Made by a program: the position numbers and the translations under genes
Part shown: positions 46,068 to 57,959 of the stretch, one piece after another
Numbering within the stretch: position 1 is the first letter of the stretch
How the letters are laid out: every line of letters starts with the position of its first letter
Notes under the pieces: model-generated
Database searches by the model: none
What the model was told of the DNA's origin: nothing
Seen by the model: the letters and a program-made list of their open reading frames with translations, nothing else
Assembly: GCA_017311185.1 (NCBI GenBank)
Contig: JAESUZ010000756.1
Location: 1,302,001-1,366,000, forward strand
From: Proteles cristata cristata
Taxonomy: Eukaryota; Chordata; Mammalia; Carnivora; Hyaenidae
Direction of reading: 5' to 3'
Length of the DNA stretch: 64,000 nucleotides

Positions 46068-46260
46068 AAAAACATAATAACCTCAAATTAAGATTTTCTC
46101 CTTGTAGTGAAAGAATTGAAAGAAAAACTAAAGGCAGTCCATTTTTCACTTCAAGAGTGAACATCACACCGTGTCCTGTCGTGAACCACCTAGAAGCATT
46201 TTATATGCCACCAGGGGTGCACGCCCCATACTTGGAAACGTTGCTTTACACCACGGACAC
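46068..46260. repeat. Copy 1 of a diverged duplicated segment
   Basis: About 190 bp that resembles 48175-48190 plus 48418-48590: shared 'acataataacc', 'attttctccttg', 'attgaaagaaaa' and 'ccatttttcacttca' in the same order. Either an unnamed dispersed repeat or a local duplication. Confidence 0.6.
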
Positions 46261-47713
46261 CAGAATAGGAAATCGTTCCACCAGACACTCCCACCAGAAC
46301 CACGCATTGCATAATCATACCACCCAAAGAGCAAAACGTAATTACCGAAATCAGGCTTGCTCGTGAAAGGTTAAGTGGAAAGACCACTTGCAGATAATTA
46401 CAATAATGCCAGGGAGCTACGGTGCAGAGCTGAGGCAGACACCGTTGGGACCAAACAGGAACATATTCTATAGACACAGGACTCAACTTCCAGTAGCTGT
46501 TTTCCAACTGCTGCTACGGAAAGTGTGGGCCACTCTTTCCCCAAAGCTATTTCCAACTCATAATGTTGTCTCAGCCTGGGGTCCCAGCCCTACTGCCAAT
46601 AACCGTAGCCTGGAAGACGCTCTCCTCAGACCATGGCCCCAATGGGCCCCCACACTGACATGACCCAGGAAGTGCCCCACCTCTCAAACCACTCATCCCT
46701 CACTCTCACCCAGCGGGTGCTGGGGCCCGTTCCTGGGTGTCACCGATGGGAAATCCCTTGTCCCATCATCACGTCCTCTGTCACTAGACTGAGTGCTGCC
46801 ATGCTCCATGCAAGCCGATCTCATTCAGGCCCCCGAGCTATGGTAACTCTGAAGACTCTACAAGGCCCACAGAACAAGAGCCGCACAGTACAACTGTCAC
46901 CCTCAGCAGTGATAAAATTAGCTAAAATGGCAACCAATTTTCGTGTCTGCTTTATAGAATATTCATTCACCACATTATTATATTTTTTTAATATAACTTG
47001 GTTTCCATATAATACCCAGCGCTCTTGTTGGCACATTATTATACTTTCGCTTTTCGGTATCTGGAGACACGCAGAGAATGAGCTGGGACCTGCGCATTCA
47101 TGTCAGAATCCTGACACCAGAGCCCAGGCTGCTACATTCAGAGATGGAATCTCAGTTTTTGGAAACTGGGAAAAGCAAGGCAGGCCTCTAGTATCAGGGG
47201 AAGCAAGGGGCTCTGAGATGATGAGCAGAGGGGCGGAGTAGAAAGAACACAGCAGCGACCCAATTATGGAGAACCGGTGCTCCGACGCGAGCCGCAGAGG
47301 CAAGGCCCATCTCAGAGCTAGGTTAGCAGGAAAATCAACAGCGAGGGTGACTCAATCCCGACTTTTTAAATTAAGTTTCATCATTTCTCCTGGGGACAGA
47401 AAACCCGCACTCTATGAGAAGGGGGAAATCTGTGGGTGGGGACCAGATGTCCTCAGCTGGAGGGTGGAGGGGCTAGGAACGGGGGGGGGGGCCAGGCAGC
47501 TCGCACTGTAGCTACCAGCCCCGGAACGCGTGGTTTCAGACACAGTGGTGGTCTAATTCGGACATCCTCACTTCAGTCCTTCCTCCAGGAAGCCCGCCTG
47601 CATCAGGCTTCCTCTGTGTCGCTCCCACTTAGTTATCCTTAGGAATCACCCAGACTGCTCCACCTTCTCTTCTCTGGCTTTCTGGAGTTCACCAAGCTCA
47701 GTGTATGAAAATC
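46261..47713. other. CCDC170 intron without recognised gene
   Basis: Holds the longest open frame of the window (46633-47241, plus strand), which shows no domain or family resemblance. A G9-G10 run lies near 47480. Confidence 0.45.
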
Positions 47714-47720
47714 CCCAGTG

Positions 47721-47903
47721 CGGGGCGCCTGGGCGGCTCAGTCAGTTAAGCGCCGGACTTTGGCTCAGTCCATGATCTCACGGTTTGTGAGTCCAAACCC
47801 CGCATCCAGTGAGCCCCGCTTCTCTCTCTCTATTCATCTCTCTCTGCCCCTCACTCACTTGCACCCTCTCTCAAAAAACAAAAACAAACAAAAAAAAAAA
47901 ACA
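47721..47903 (+). mobile_element. CAN SINE, shortened
   Basis: Head GGGGCGCCTGGGCGGCTCAG. The middle is shortened. Short duplication CCCAGTG at 47714-47720 and 47904-47910. Confidence 0.9.
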
Positions 47904-48209
47904 CCCAGTGATATTTCCCTTTCCTCTATATCACAGATTTCTTTGAAGAATTTGAACTCTTCCACCGAAACATGTTTATAATGAAACACGTCCCTTTCTT
48001 GATGACGGAATTGACCTCCCTGTTTTGAAATCTGAGCTTACCTTATTTATCATTCCTAGTCTATGTTTTGGTATGTGAATATTTAACACCGATTTTGCGA
48101 AATATTCTCATCTTTCCTTCAACATGAGGAAGCCAATGAGTAGAACAGAATCTTCTTAGGCCCAAGGCCGGGAGTATAGCAAGAATAGCAGTAAAGACAT
48201 AATAACCCC

Positions 48210-48415
48210 TTCTTTTTTTTTCAAGTTAGTTAACATACAGTGTAGTCTTGGCTTCAGGAGCAGAATCCAGTGATTTATCTCTTACATAGAATACCCAGTG
48301 CTCATCCCAAAAAGTGCCCTCCTTAATGCCCACCACCCACTTACCCCAACCTCCCCCACCCCACCAGCAACCCTCAGTTTGTTCTCTGTATTTGAGTCTC
48401 TTAAGGTTTGCCTTA
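48210..48415 (-). mobile_element. Short L1 3' end
   Basis: Reverse L1 3' UTR: T-rich tail, 'agttagttaacatacagtgt', 'cccagtgctcatcccaaaaa' and 'caaccctcagtttgttctct'. It splits copy 2 of the duplicated segment. Confidence 0.85.
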
Positions 48416-48417
48416 AC

Positions 48418-48590
48418 AACTTCTAATTTAGATTTTTCTCCTTGACAATGGAAAAATTGAAAGAAAATTAAAGGGCACCCATTTTTCACTTCAGGGCTAA
48501 ATACTATGTAACGCCCTGCCACACACCCCCTAGCGACACTCTGTATCCAGCACAGGACATTTGCCAAACCTGGTTTTATGACACCGACGC
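48418..48590. repeat. Copy 2 of the diverged duplicated segment
   Basis: Matches copy 1 at 46068-46260 with scattered changes. Its left edge (48170-48190) is separated from the rest by the L1 at 48210-48415. Confidence 0.6.
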
Positions 48591-49788
48591 TGCCTCAGCA
48601 TCTCCTGTCCCTTCCAGCAAAGGGGTTCTACCCCCACCCCAGCACACACACACCCAAAGGTCAGTCTCAAGGCATGACTTATCTTGATATTTGCTTCCCA
48701 GACTTTGCACCCCATCAGCTGCTTTCCTTGCTTCCTGCTTCTCTTATTTTTAAATATGTCCCCTCCCCTGGGTGTCTGCTTCTTTTTTCCTCTGGGGAAA
48801 AAAATGCCTCAACTTAGAAAGGTTTCAGGAAAAAAAAGCTAATGACTCAGGGAAAAAAAAATACAGTAGGAAATATTTCCTAAAATATTGTCCCCACTAC
48901 ACATATTGAAGTGCTAGCTTGATTCCAGATTCGTTTTCCCCACTGGTTTGTTTCCAGACTCAGAAACATTCCAAAAGTCCATTGCAGAGAGCTCATCTGC
49001 AAAGCGCTAAGACATTATTCTCATCTCTATTCATGACACGCTTCTCTGCCAGAAAAAATACGTGCATGTGAAGTTACATATTCTTTCCAGTGGCACACAT
49101 ATGTGACATTTAAGGATTTTGATTAAATTCTTTTAAGCTTTAATTCCTTTCTTCTCTGTAGCCATTAGAAGTTGAACACCTCAAATCCAGGAAGCACACT
49201 GCCCAGTCAGGGTCCCTTCCTCACTTCTGGGGACACGGACGACATCTCACAGAGCACAGGACCCAACGTTGGCTGGCTGACTCTTCTCAGTGAAGAGCTG
49301 CGCTCATTTGCCCATTTCTTGCTACGCAAATTCCTGCGTGCGAAGTCCCTGATCCCAAATATCAGAGTCACCTGTGCTTGGAAGAAATGTTTATATTTTC
49401 TGCACTTAACATCACCTTTCGTTTTGTCTTGTGATTCCAGTGTAATCAACACCCGGTATTATGTTAGCTTCAGTGTAGTGATTCTGCATATCCCTATATT
49501 ACCCAGGGCTCATCGAGAAAAAGTGACCTCTTCATCCACTTCACCCGCCATCACCCGTTTCTCATGGGCTTTTCACACAGCAACTATGGCTTCATTCCAA
49601 GAATTGAAGAGACGCTAAACTGCCTTCCTGTGCTGGTTTTGTGTCGTTTCTGCATTTTTCCCCCAACTCGAGAAGGTCACAGAAAGCTTTTATCTCTTCT
49701 TCTTTTCTGGTGCGTCTGCTATAAGACTGCCACCCTTTCACATAAACCTCAATGGTAACTTGCACAAAGCAACAAGGGAGTGAAGATG
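48591..49788. other. CCDC170 intron, nothing recognised
   Basis: The open frame at 49172-49618 has no family resemblance and is antisense to the gene. Confidence 0.45.
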
Positions 49789-49797
49789 GGCACTTGC
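49789..49797 (-). other. CCDC170: GC-type 5' splice site of CCDC170 intron
   Basis: On the minus strand, exon end AAG is followed by GCAAGTG. Apart from the C at position +2 this is a near-ideal donor (AAG/GCAAGT), which is the typical context of functional GC-AG introns. The paired acceptor is TTCTTAG at 35928-35922. Frame continuity on both sides (ELK joined to IKTLEQ) supports this junction. Confidence 0.85.
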
Positions 49798-50040
49798 CTT
49801 AAGCTCACTGGTATCAGCCAGTTGGGCTTTGAGCTCAGTGTTCGATTGTCGACATGCACTCAGCTCCTTCTGCAGCCTCTCCATCTTCTTCTGCAACTTC
49901 CTTAGGGTGAGATTGGCCTCGTCCCTCTCTACCGCCAAGGCCGAACGCACCTGCTTCTCCTGCTCCAGCTGGGCGATTTTCTGCCGGAGGAGGTTCATGT
50001 GCAGCTCTCTGCTCTCCAGTCTTTCTTTCTGGGTCTTGAG
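49798..50040 (-). CDS. CCDC170: CCDC170 coding exon (third from the 3' end), GC donor
   Basis: A 243-bp exon of 81 codons, phase 0 at both ends. The peptide starts LKTQKERLESRELHM and ends AQLADTSELK, and is strongly heptad-like (K, E, Q, L and R). The acceptor CAG is at 50043-50041. Its pyrimidine tract is short and lies just downstream of a run of 11 A on the sense strand. At the 3' end, reading frame and protein continuity put the boundary after AAG at 49798. The intron then begins GCAAGTG, so the donor is GC, not GT. The nearest GT, at 49793, would add four bases and break the frame into the next exon. The intron that follows is the largest here, about 13.9 kb, and full of repeats. Confidence 0.92.
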
Positions 50041-50043
50041 CTG

Positions 50044-52354
50044 ATTTGATACAAACAGGGATTTTTTTTTTTCAATAATCACTGAACAGTCAGTAAATAT
50101 AAATGAATTGCTCAGATCACTTTGCTCCTTATCTACACTTCAATGAGACTCATTTGTAAACCCTCAGAAAAGGTGATTGGATTCCTTTATTGACTGTATT
50201 TTTTATTCCTATTTTTCCAAGAACTAATTCTGTAGCTGCAAAGTAGGAGACAAAAAAGCCACAGAAAATGCACAGAGAAGTAGGCCCTCTGCCACATACA
50301 CCGTTACGGACACGTAAAATGATGTTCCAAACTACGAAAATGGGCTTGTCAAGATCAGAACAAGGTAGAGAGACAAAATCCTCTCCACCACCCATGGCAA
50401 CTTTGCTTGCACTGGTCTCTGCCAAAAGAAGATAGAGTGCAGGTTAGTGCCAAAAACTGAGTAACGTCATTGCCTTAGACCCAGACTGAGTGCCATCAAA
50501 CATGAGAGTTGATCTCTTTTTAAAGTAAGTAATACAAGGGAGCATGTAAAGAAAGCTGTATTTATATGTTTTAGATCTTTGAAATAGAAAGGACTTCTAG
50601 AAGCTTTTAGTTCATTGGTGTCTTTATTATCCGCCTGGTCTATACCAGCCACAAACCCTGCAGAGAACAAGTTTTTCAGACAGCACTTTTCACTGACAGT
50701 CAAACTTGATGAAGGAATTTATAATGGATTTTAGAAAAAGGTTATGGACTCTAAAAGGGAAAGTAAATCCTCCTGGATTGTGATGTCACAATTAGTGAGT
50801 AGAATATTAAGTACAGAAACCTCTTACATCTGTTGCAAATGTTGGGGACTAGAATCATGCAGAATTCTAGAATGTTAGAGCTGAAGACCGTCACATTTTC
50901 TCTAATTATATACTCTGTACTTCTCAGAAGTGTGAAGGACAGACTGAACTGCAGGCCTGTGTATCTTGTCTCACCGTGACAGCAATGTCCATAGCCAGAT
51001 CCATTTTTAACAAAGTCCTTTCCATGTCTCTCTAACCAAACTCCCTTCCTTGAGCTTCTTCATGTCAAATTCCTCTCTACTGCATAATTGCCCTGGTGAG
51101 TCCTGTACAACTGGTAATTTTAATAATCACACAGTACTTCAGAAGGAATGATGTTGGAGATTGAGGGGAAAATCAATTATCTAAGGAGAACTTCAGAAAA
51201 AACTGTAGCTCAGTTTAATGTCTCTGATGGTAACAGGGGTTAGCTGTTGTCTTTTATAAAGTAGTCCTAAAAATCTAGTAAATGGAGAAGAGGTCAAGTG
51301 TGCACAGAGCACAGTCTATGAGCCAAGACTTTAAAAATGGGCCTTATTAAAAATAAACAACCTCATTATGTAGATATCATTCCCATCTCAAATATGAAGA
51401 AATAGAGACAGAGAGGTATGTAATTTGTCCAAGGTCACACAGCTTGGTGGAACCAAACTGGAATCCCAGATGTGACCCATTACACAGCCTGTACACTATA
51501 ATTCTACCATAGAATTTTCTCCTAAGAACTATTATAAGAACACATCTGTGTTTTGCTCTGTCTTTCACCAATGCCAATAATTACATAACTACTAATTATA
51601 TTTTTATCCTTTTCATCTACTCATTCATTTATTTAGTCTAAACTGTTTCTAACTCTTCTTTTGAGTGAGTGAAAAGTAAACGCTTCTCCTTGATTTTCTC
51701 CCCAGTGCAGAAGAGTTTGTCAAATCGGAGACTGCTAGATATTCCCAAGTCCTCCTCATCTCCCTTAATAACAGAACAGTGAGTTTCTTAGGTAGGCAAG
51801 TGGCTACCCAGAATAAAGAATACAGTTTTCCAGCTTCCCTTGAAGCTTATTTCGGTCATCAGAATCATGGGATATAAACACAAGTTCATGTGGCAAATTC
51901 CAGAAGCCTCCATCAAAAGACACCTCACACATGCTCTTCTGCATCCCTCTTCTTCATCCCTTTCTTCTCCAAACTTCTGTCTGGAACACATAGGTACCAT
52001 TTTGAGCCATGAAGGTGTGAACCACCCTAGGGGTGGGAGATTAATGAGCTGAAATGAACCTGGCTCCTTGAAAACTTGACAGAACAGACTCACCACACTC
52101 ACCCTGAGCTGTCCACTTCCAGAAACTTATAGGGGTGGGAAGGAACCACTTTCAGTCATATAAGCTGCCATTATTTTGGGTCTTTGTGACTCACAGTCAA
52201 ATATAACCTTAGGTGATATATTTACCATCCCTCAGGCTTAAAACAGACACTCGAATTTCAAATACATATGTATATATTTCCTAACCACAGAGGTAAATAC
52301 AAGGAGAAGTAAACTATTTTCCAATATTTAAGTTTCTCAGCAATTCCTTCTCTC
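50044..52354. other. CCDC170 intron
   Basis: Contains a reverse MIR near 51370-51490 ('tttgtccaaggtcacacagc') and an unnamed old dispersed repeat near 51790-52120. No further exon was seen. Confidence 0.45.
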
Positions 52355-52370
52355 AACACTAATAAGTTTC

Positions 52371-52595
52371 TTTCTTTTTTTTTTTTTAATGTTTATCTAT
52401 TTTTGAGAGAGAGAGATAACACAGAGTGTGAGCAGAGGAGGGTCAGAGAGAGAGAGAGAGAGAGAGAATCCAAAGCAGGCTCCAGGCTCTGAGCTATCTG
52501 CACAGAGCCTGACGCGGGGCTCGAACCCATGAACTGTGAGATCATGACCTGAGCTGAAGTCAATCTCTTAACCAACTGAGCCACCCAGGAGCCCC
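52371..52595 (-). mobile_element. CAN SINE next to a CCDC170 donor
   Basis: Reverse copy, sense to CCDC170. Duplication AACACTAATAAGTTTC (52355-52370) and AACACTAGTAAGTTTC (52596-52611). Its head lies 29 bp from the exon boundary at 52624. Confidence 0.95.
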
Positions 52596-52623
52596 AACAC
52601 TAGTAAGTTTCAATATCCCCTAC

Positions 52624-52797
52624 CTTTCTCTGTAAATTGTAGGCGATAGTCTTGTTTTCAATGACTGCATTGCTCTCGAGGCGGACCAGTTGCTCTGTGC
52701 GAGCTAAAACTACATCCAGGCGCATGTCAAAGCCAAGTTCAGCAGCCATCTGGTTCAATTTCATTTTCTCTGAGAGCTGATCCAGAAATTTAAGATA
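52624..52797 (-). CDS. CCDC170: CCDC170 coding exon (fourth from the 3' end)
   Basis: A 174-bp exon of 58 codons, phase 0 at both ends, too short to stand out as an open frame. It encodes YLKFLDQLSEKMKL through to TIAYNLQRK and contains the conserved stretch AAELGFDMRLDVVLARTEQ. The acceptor is TAG at 52800-52798 and the donor is GTAGGGG from 52623. It continues the coiled coil of the preceding exon and joins in frame to LKTQKERL in the next one. A sense-oriented CAN SINE ends only 29 bp from this donor. The intron that follows is 2583 bp. Confidence 0.92.
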
Positions 52798-52800
52798 CTA

Positions 52801-53449
52801 AACCCAAGAACAAAAATGAAAATGAGGCACGAAAAACGAAGTTAATAGGTGATCTCACAGAATCCTTCTCTTCCTCCCAAACTTACAGATCGGTCCCATT
52901 AAACCCAGTATGCAGCCTGGCCCCTGACCCCAGTTCCCTGTCCTGATGCTTGTCCAAATTCACTTGACTCTCCTGGTCAGTGATCTTGATGTTCAGTGTA
53001 ACATTAGACACTCTTCTTAACCCTGCCATGTGACGAATCTGACATCCTCCTGACAACACATGCATCTCTCTGCTTTGGCGACAGGCTGCTGCCCCTTCCT
53101 GGCTAATCCAGCTCCTGGGATCTGCTCATCCACAAACCTTACACAGCAATTTTTCCATCCTGTGGGTCCTGGCCTCAAATGTGGAAAACAAATGACAACT
53201 GTACTTACTCTCCTCGGATTCTACCGATCACTCCAAAACCAAAGCTCTCCATACAAACACACTTGGACGTTTTTGGTTGTTTTCTTTTTAAGTTAAAATC
53301 CTATACCCACAAAAATGTCTTAAAGAGTTTTTAATGTAACATAGTTTAAGGAACAACATTGTAAAACTACAGCTGTATCAATGAGGTCAAGGTTCCTATT
53401 TTAACAAGCTAATGTTACAAAATTGTTCTAGGATCTTCCTCTACTTGAT
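52801..53449. other. CCDC170 intron, nothing recognised
   Basis: No supported feature. Confidence 0.45.
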
Positions 53450-53985
53450 TTCTTTTTTTCTTTCTTTTAAGTTTTTATTTAAATTCCAGTTAGTTAACAT
53501 ACACTATTATATTAGTTTCATATGTACAGTTCAGTGCCTCAACACTTACATGTAATGCCCGGTGCTCAATACAAGTGCACGCCTTAATCCCCATCACGTC
53601 TCTAACTCACCCCCACACAGACCTCCCCACTGGTAACCGTCAGTTTCTTCTCTAAGAGTCTGTTTCTTGGTTTCCCTTCTTTTCTTTCCTGTACGTTTTG
53701 TTTCTTAAATTCCACATGAATGAAATCATATAGTATTTGTCTTTCTCTTACTTATTTCGCTTGGGTAATACTCTCCAGCTCCATCTGTGTCATTACAAAT
53801 GGCAAGATTACATTCTTTTCTATGGTTGAGCAATAATATTTCATTATTTATTTTTATTTCTTTTTTTATACACACACACACCACAACTTATTTATCATTC
53901 ACCAGTCAATGGACATTTGGGCTCTTTCCATAATTTGGCTATTGCTGATAATGCCACTTAAAACATCAGGGTGGCATGTGGCCCT
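53450..53985 (-). mobile_element. 5'-truncated L1
   Basis: Reverse L1 3' end: 'attccagttagttaacatac', 'cccggtgctcaatacaagtg', 'ctccagctccatctgtgtca' and 'ttccataatttggctattgc'. A short (CA)n lies at about 53870. Confidence 0.9.
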
Positions 53986-56165
53986 TGAAATCAGTATTTT
54001 TTATATCCTTCACTTAAATTCTGTGGATTATCTGGCCATGCCAGACAGAGGAATGCTTACTACATGCTTGTTGGATGAGTGAACCAATCAATGAACTTTC
54101 TGTACCATCACTTCATGATTTGGGTTCTCTCTTTGAAACTTTCTTCTACCTGCAGTAAGTCTTCATCTATCTGTCATTCTGAGACAACTCTATGTTTAAA
54201 TATGTACACTTTCTGAATGACCGAAGCGTGCCAGTGTAGAGCCCAGAACTATCTATACTTTCAGTCATCAAGACGAAATTATTTGTGAGTGAGTACTTTC
54301 AAATTTTGTTGAATGGCATACCTACAATGGAATCTCTCCTTTGTAAGGCACCGTCACGGGAGGTATTGCTGATCTGCTGGGCTACACGATGGTAGGTGGC
54401 CGTGTGGTGCTACGAGGCCATGACCATACGCTGCTTTTGTTTCCACACCTTCTGTTTCTCACTTCTTAACGCTGTGTCAGCGCTCCCCTTGGGATTACTC
54501 ATTTTGAAGGGGTGAATGAGAGTAAAAATAATTGCTATTGTTTGTTTTGTAAATAAAATAGAATCGGGACCTTTCATGTGGAAGCAAAAGGCCTCTTTTG
54601 CTATGTCTACATGTGATGCATCCACTTAGCATGCAAGGATCTACAACAGGCAAAACGGGACCAGGGCAGGACCACGCCCCACCCCACAGAGCAAGTGCTC
54701 GTTTCAGAGCTCTTGGCTCTGCCTCAGAAAGGGAGGGTCATTGGAAGAATTTACTGTACACCTTATTTATTTGAATCACAGTTTGGCATAAATATATTCT
54801 ATTCTGTGTGCACCTCAATTACCTATATTTAAACTTAAACTCCGTATAACTTTGCTTTTCACCTTTACATGCCTATCGTCCTTACCAGGACATGCACTTC
54901 ATAGGCGGTTATCTACGGAATATTCACCAGGATGAAATCCATTTACATAATTTGCTTTCATAACTGCGAGTTCTTTTGGCACAATCTCAACGAAAATGAA
55001 TGAGTCATTAAAATAGAAAAAAAAAAAAGGAAGAGACACCAGTCCACCTACATTTCTTGCCTTTTATTTTTTCTTCACAATTTAAATACTACTCATGGAC
55101 TCTTCCCTAAATGCTGAAGAAACCAAGAAAAAAGAAAAAAACAAAGATTTCCTCTGACCTCAAGAAGCCTGGAGTTGACTGGACGAGACGGGTTTTAAAA
55201 CTGAAGACAATAAGGGTGATAAGTGCTGGGACGGACGCACATGTTGCATGAAGGAGACCTAAGTCTCTAAGGGAAGGCTTCCAGGGGAAGTGACATTGGA
55301 GCCAAGTCTTCAAGGGACAGCTATTGCCAGGTGAAAAGGTAAAGAGGACATTTTCTCAAAGAGAATCATAACCTGCAATATAGGATGCCAAAGGGGATCC
55401 CCCACTTCTTTTTTTTTTTTTTTTTTGGCCATCCAATTGTTTTTTATACATGTGAATGTGGACGTCTTTAGACTCAGAGATCAATCACCACACACCCACG
55501 CAGGCCCCTGCTGGTCCCCTGAGGCCTTGAGCTTGCCACCAAGGGCTGGAGAGATTATGGGTGATGGCAGGCCTGGAGAGAGGAGACGTGGCCAGGTCAC
55601 AGAAGGCTTAGCCATGGAAAGAAGAAATCTGCAGCTGAGCCTGAGGGCCATCGAGAGCCCCTGGCCAATATTATGGAGAAAGATAAGATGAGACACACAA
55701 TTTATGAAGACCTCCCTGGCAGCAGTAGGGAGCTATTGGGACAGTCCACACAGATGGTTATTATGTTTGGAGTCAGAGCGCTGCCACTATGTGTAGAGAC
55801 TGGGGGTGATTTATGAGATATGTTAAGGAGATGGAATTTACAGTGTTCAGGAATTGGTTAAAAAGAAGCATTAAGGATGACCCCGGGGCTTTGGGCGCGG
55901 ATGCAGGGAGGCAGATTACCTCATCATTCCTGAGGCAGGAGGGGGCAAATTCGTGGAGAGGTGATCATTTCCATTCAGAAAATGATTAGTGCATTGTGTT
56001 CGTGGGACTCTAGGAGATGGCTCAGCAGTCAGATTTCTTCCAGTGTAACATATTATACTCAGGTGCAACATTTCCTTTCAAACTCAAAGTTTCAATCCGC
56101 ACATCTTTTTCATATACTCTTCACCCTCCCCAATTTGTCAAATCTCCCCTTTCGTTCATAAAGCC
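53986..56165. other. CCDC170 intron
   Basis: A T-run of about 18 lies at 55409-55426 without a recognisable element or duplication. The stretch 55130-55960 resembles an unnamed old dispersed repeat. No exon. Confidence 0.4.
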
Positions 56166-56169
56166 ACTA

Positions 56170-57670
56170 CTTGGTCCAAATCTTTAGTATCTTCTGTTCT
56201 GCTATTCTAACAAACCCCTAGCTGGGCTCCGTAGCTTTCATTTCGAGGCCAGCCTTCAGAGAAATCTTTCTTTGACTCACAAACCTTCTATGGCTTCCCG
56301 TTACCTATACAATAAAGTCCTGGGCAATTACCCTTCCCTATCTCAATTGTTCCTACCTGTCTCCAGATCCACCTCATGCCTCTGGCCCGACCATGCGCCA
56401 TGTTCAGTCTCCCTGTGCCTCACTGGTCTCCTGAGCAGGTCACAGCAGCTCCCTCCTGCTGCTCTCTGTACTGTGAATCCCTTCCCAGGGATTCTGCCTG
56501 GAAGATTCCTACTCATTTTTTAAAGCCTCTCATGAATGCTACCTCCGGTGCGAAGAGGGCTCATTTCCTCACTCACAGAAACAGGAAACTTTATCCAAGT
56601 TCCTGTTGACTTTATATTTACCTCCATTAATTACTATTGTGTTCTGGATTACCTGTCTCATCCACTTAGACTAGGACCCCTTACGCATCCGTGCCCAGCC
56701 AACCCTCCACGTAGGCATGATGCTGCCTCAGCTTTTTGAAGTACAGAAAAATGAGGATGAATGAATTTCCAGAATGTAGATTATTTTTAACCTAAGGGCA
56801 TTTTTCATGCCAAATTCCAATCCCATTTGTCTCTTTTTCTCTCTCTCTCTTTTTCCTCCTGTGACCCACAAACATGTACCTTCTCCTTCCATCCAATAAA
56901 ATCTTCCTTCGGTCTTCCTGCTTCATGCCTCTTCTCTCTCGTCACCAGACTTCCTAAGAATCTACTTCTACACTCAGACCTTTCCTTCCCACTCACCCCT
57001 CAGCCCAGACAGAGCAAACTGGCTTCTGCTCTCCGCCTCTCTCCTCTAACTGCCTCTGGACGGTCACAGATGATCTCCCCACGGTCAAGTCATAAGTGGG
57101 GGGCCCCTTCTCACTGTACTCTCCGTCCCTGGCACTGGGTTATCCCCATTAGCATTTCTGAGTCTGTCCCTGCTGTAGCTTCAGCTTCACAGTGACATCA
57201 CGTCATCCTTCTAAAACACTGCAATGCTCAAACTCACCTGCTACACTTCATATTCTACAGAAGTGAGAATCTTCATATTCTACAGAAGTGAGAATAAAGA
57301 ATCCCCATAATCCAAACCATGCTCGTCTTCTCTCCCGCCACAACACCATCCAGAACGTCGTGTTCCAGCCACATGGGAACAATCACTCCACACTATAACG
57401 ATACTCTGCACTTAACGATCTTTCATGCCTTTGTTGGCACTGTTTCCCCTACAGTATCTGCACCTTCTACTCCTCTAAAACCCTACTTATCCTTGAAGGG
57501 TGAACTCCATTATCTTCTCCCCTGTAAAAATCCTCCCCTTACCCAGAAGTTATCACTCCCTTCGATGAGCTCCTACAGCATTTTGTCAATCCATACACCT
57601 CCTATGACACATACAGCTTTATAGTCACAGCAAATGACGAGAATGTCTGTCTCCTCGAGTGAATTAGGAT
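56170..57670 (+). repeat. L2 LINE 3' sequence
   Basis: Pyrimidine-rich sequence with L2-like phrases: 'ctatggcttcccgttaccta', 'ataaagtcctgggcaattac', 'gattctgcctggaagattcc' and 'cctacttatccttgaagggt'. Diverged, possibly more than one copy. Open frames in it are not genes. Confidence 0.65.
57246..57295 (+). repeat. Perfect 25-bp tandem duplication
   Basis: The unit starting 'cttcatattctacag' and ending 'aagtgagaat' occurs at 57246-57270 and again at 57271-57295 with no difference. Confidence 0.98.
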
Positions 57671-57959
57671 CCTTTTATGATCAAGAACTGTGTGTTATTC
57701 ATACCTTAGCCTACAAACCTTCAGGGTCTCATACATAACAGGCATTATACCTGTTGAGTTTAACTGGATTAATCTGAGTCAAAAAAAAAAAAAAGCCTTA
57801 AATAATAGGAAGACACCCCCAAAAGAGTTCCTTGACATTTACTCATTAGTCAGCCTTATTCATTCTACTGAAGTACTGTAAAATGCAGAATATTTTCAGG
57901 TAAAAATTTTTAAACTGCAACAGATGTTTCTCCCCATGGATATACCCTCGGGTTATTAC

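Noticed and set aside
46633..47241. Longest open reading frame, 202 codons on the plus strand
   Set aside because: No recognisable domain, no splice or promoter context, antisense to CCDC170 inside its intron, and the length is within chance for 64 kb.
49790..49794. GT donor at 49793 in place of the GC donor
   Set aside because: It would add four bases and shift the frame into the next exon. The GC site fits both frame and consensus.
55409..55426. T18 run as the tail of a processed retrocopy on the minus strand
   Set aside because: No recognisable gene body or target-site duplication was found next to it.
56272..57624. Several plus-strand open frames of 60-120 codons
   Set aside because: They lie in pyrimidine-rich L2 sequence and lack any recognisable domain.
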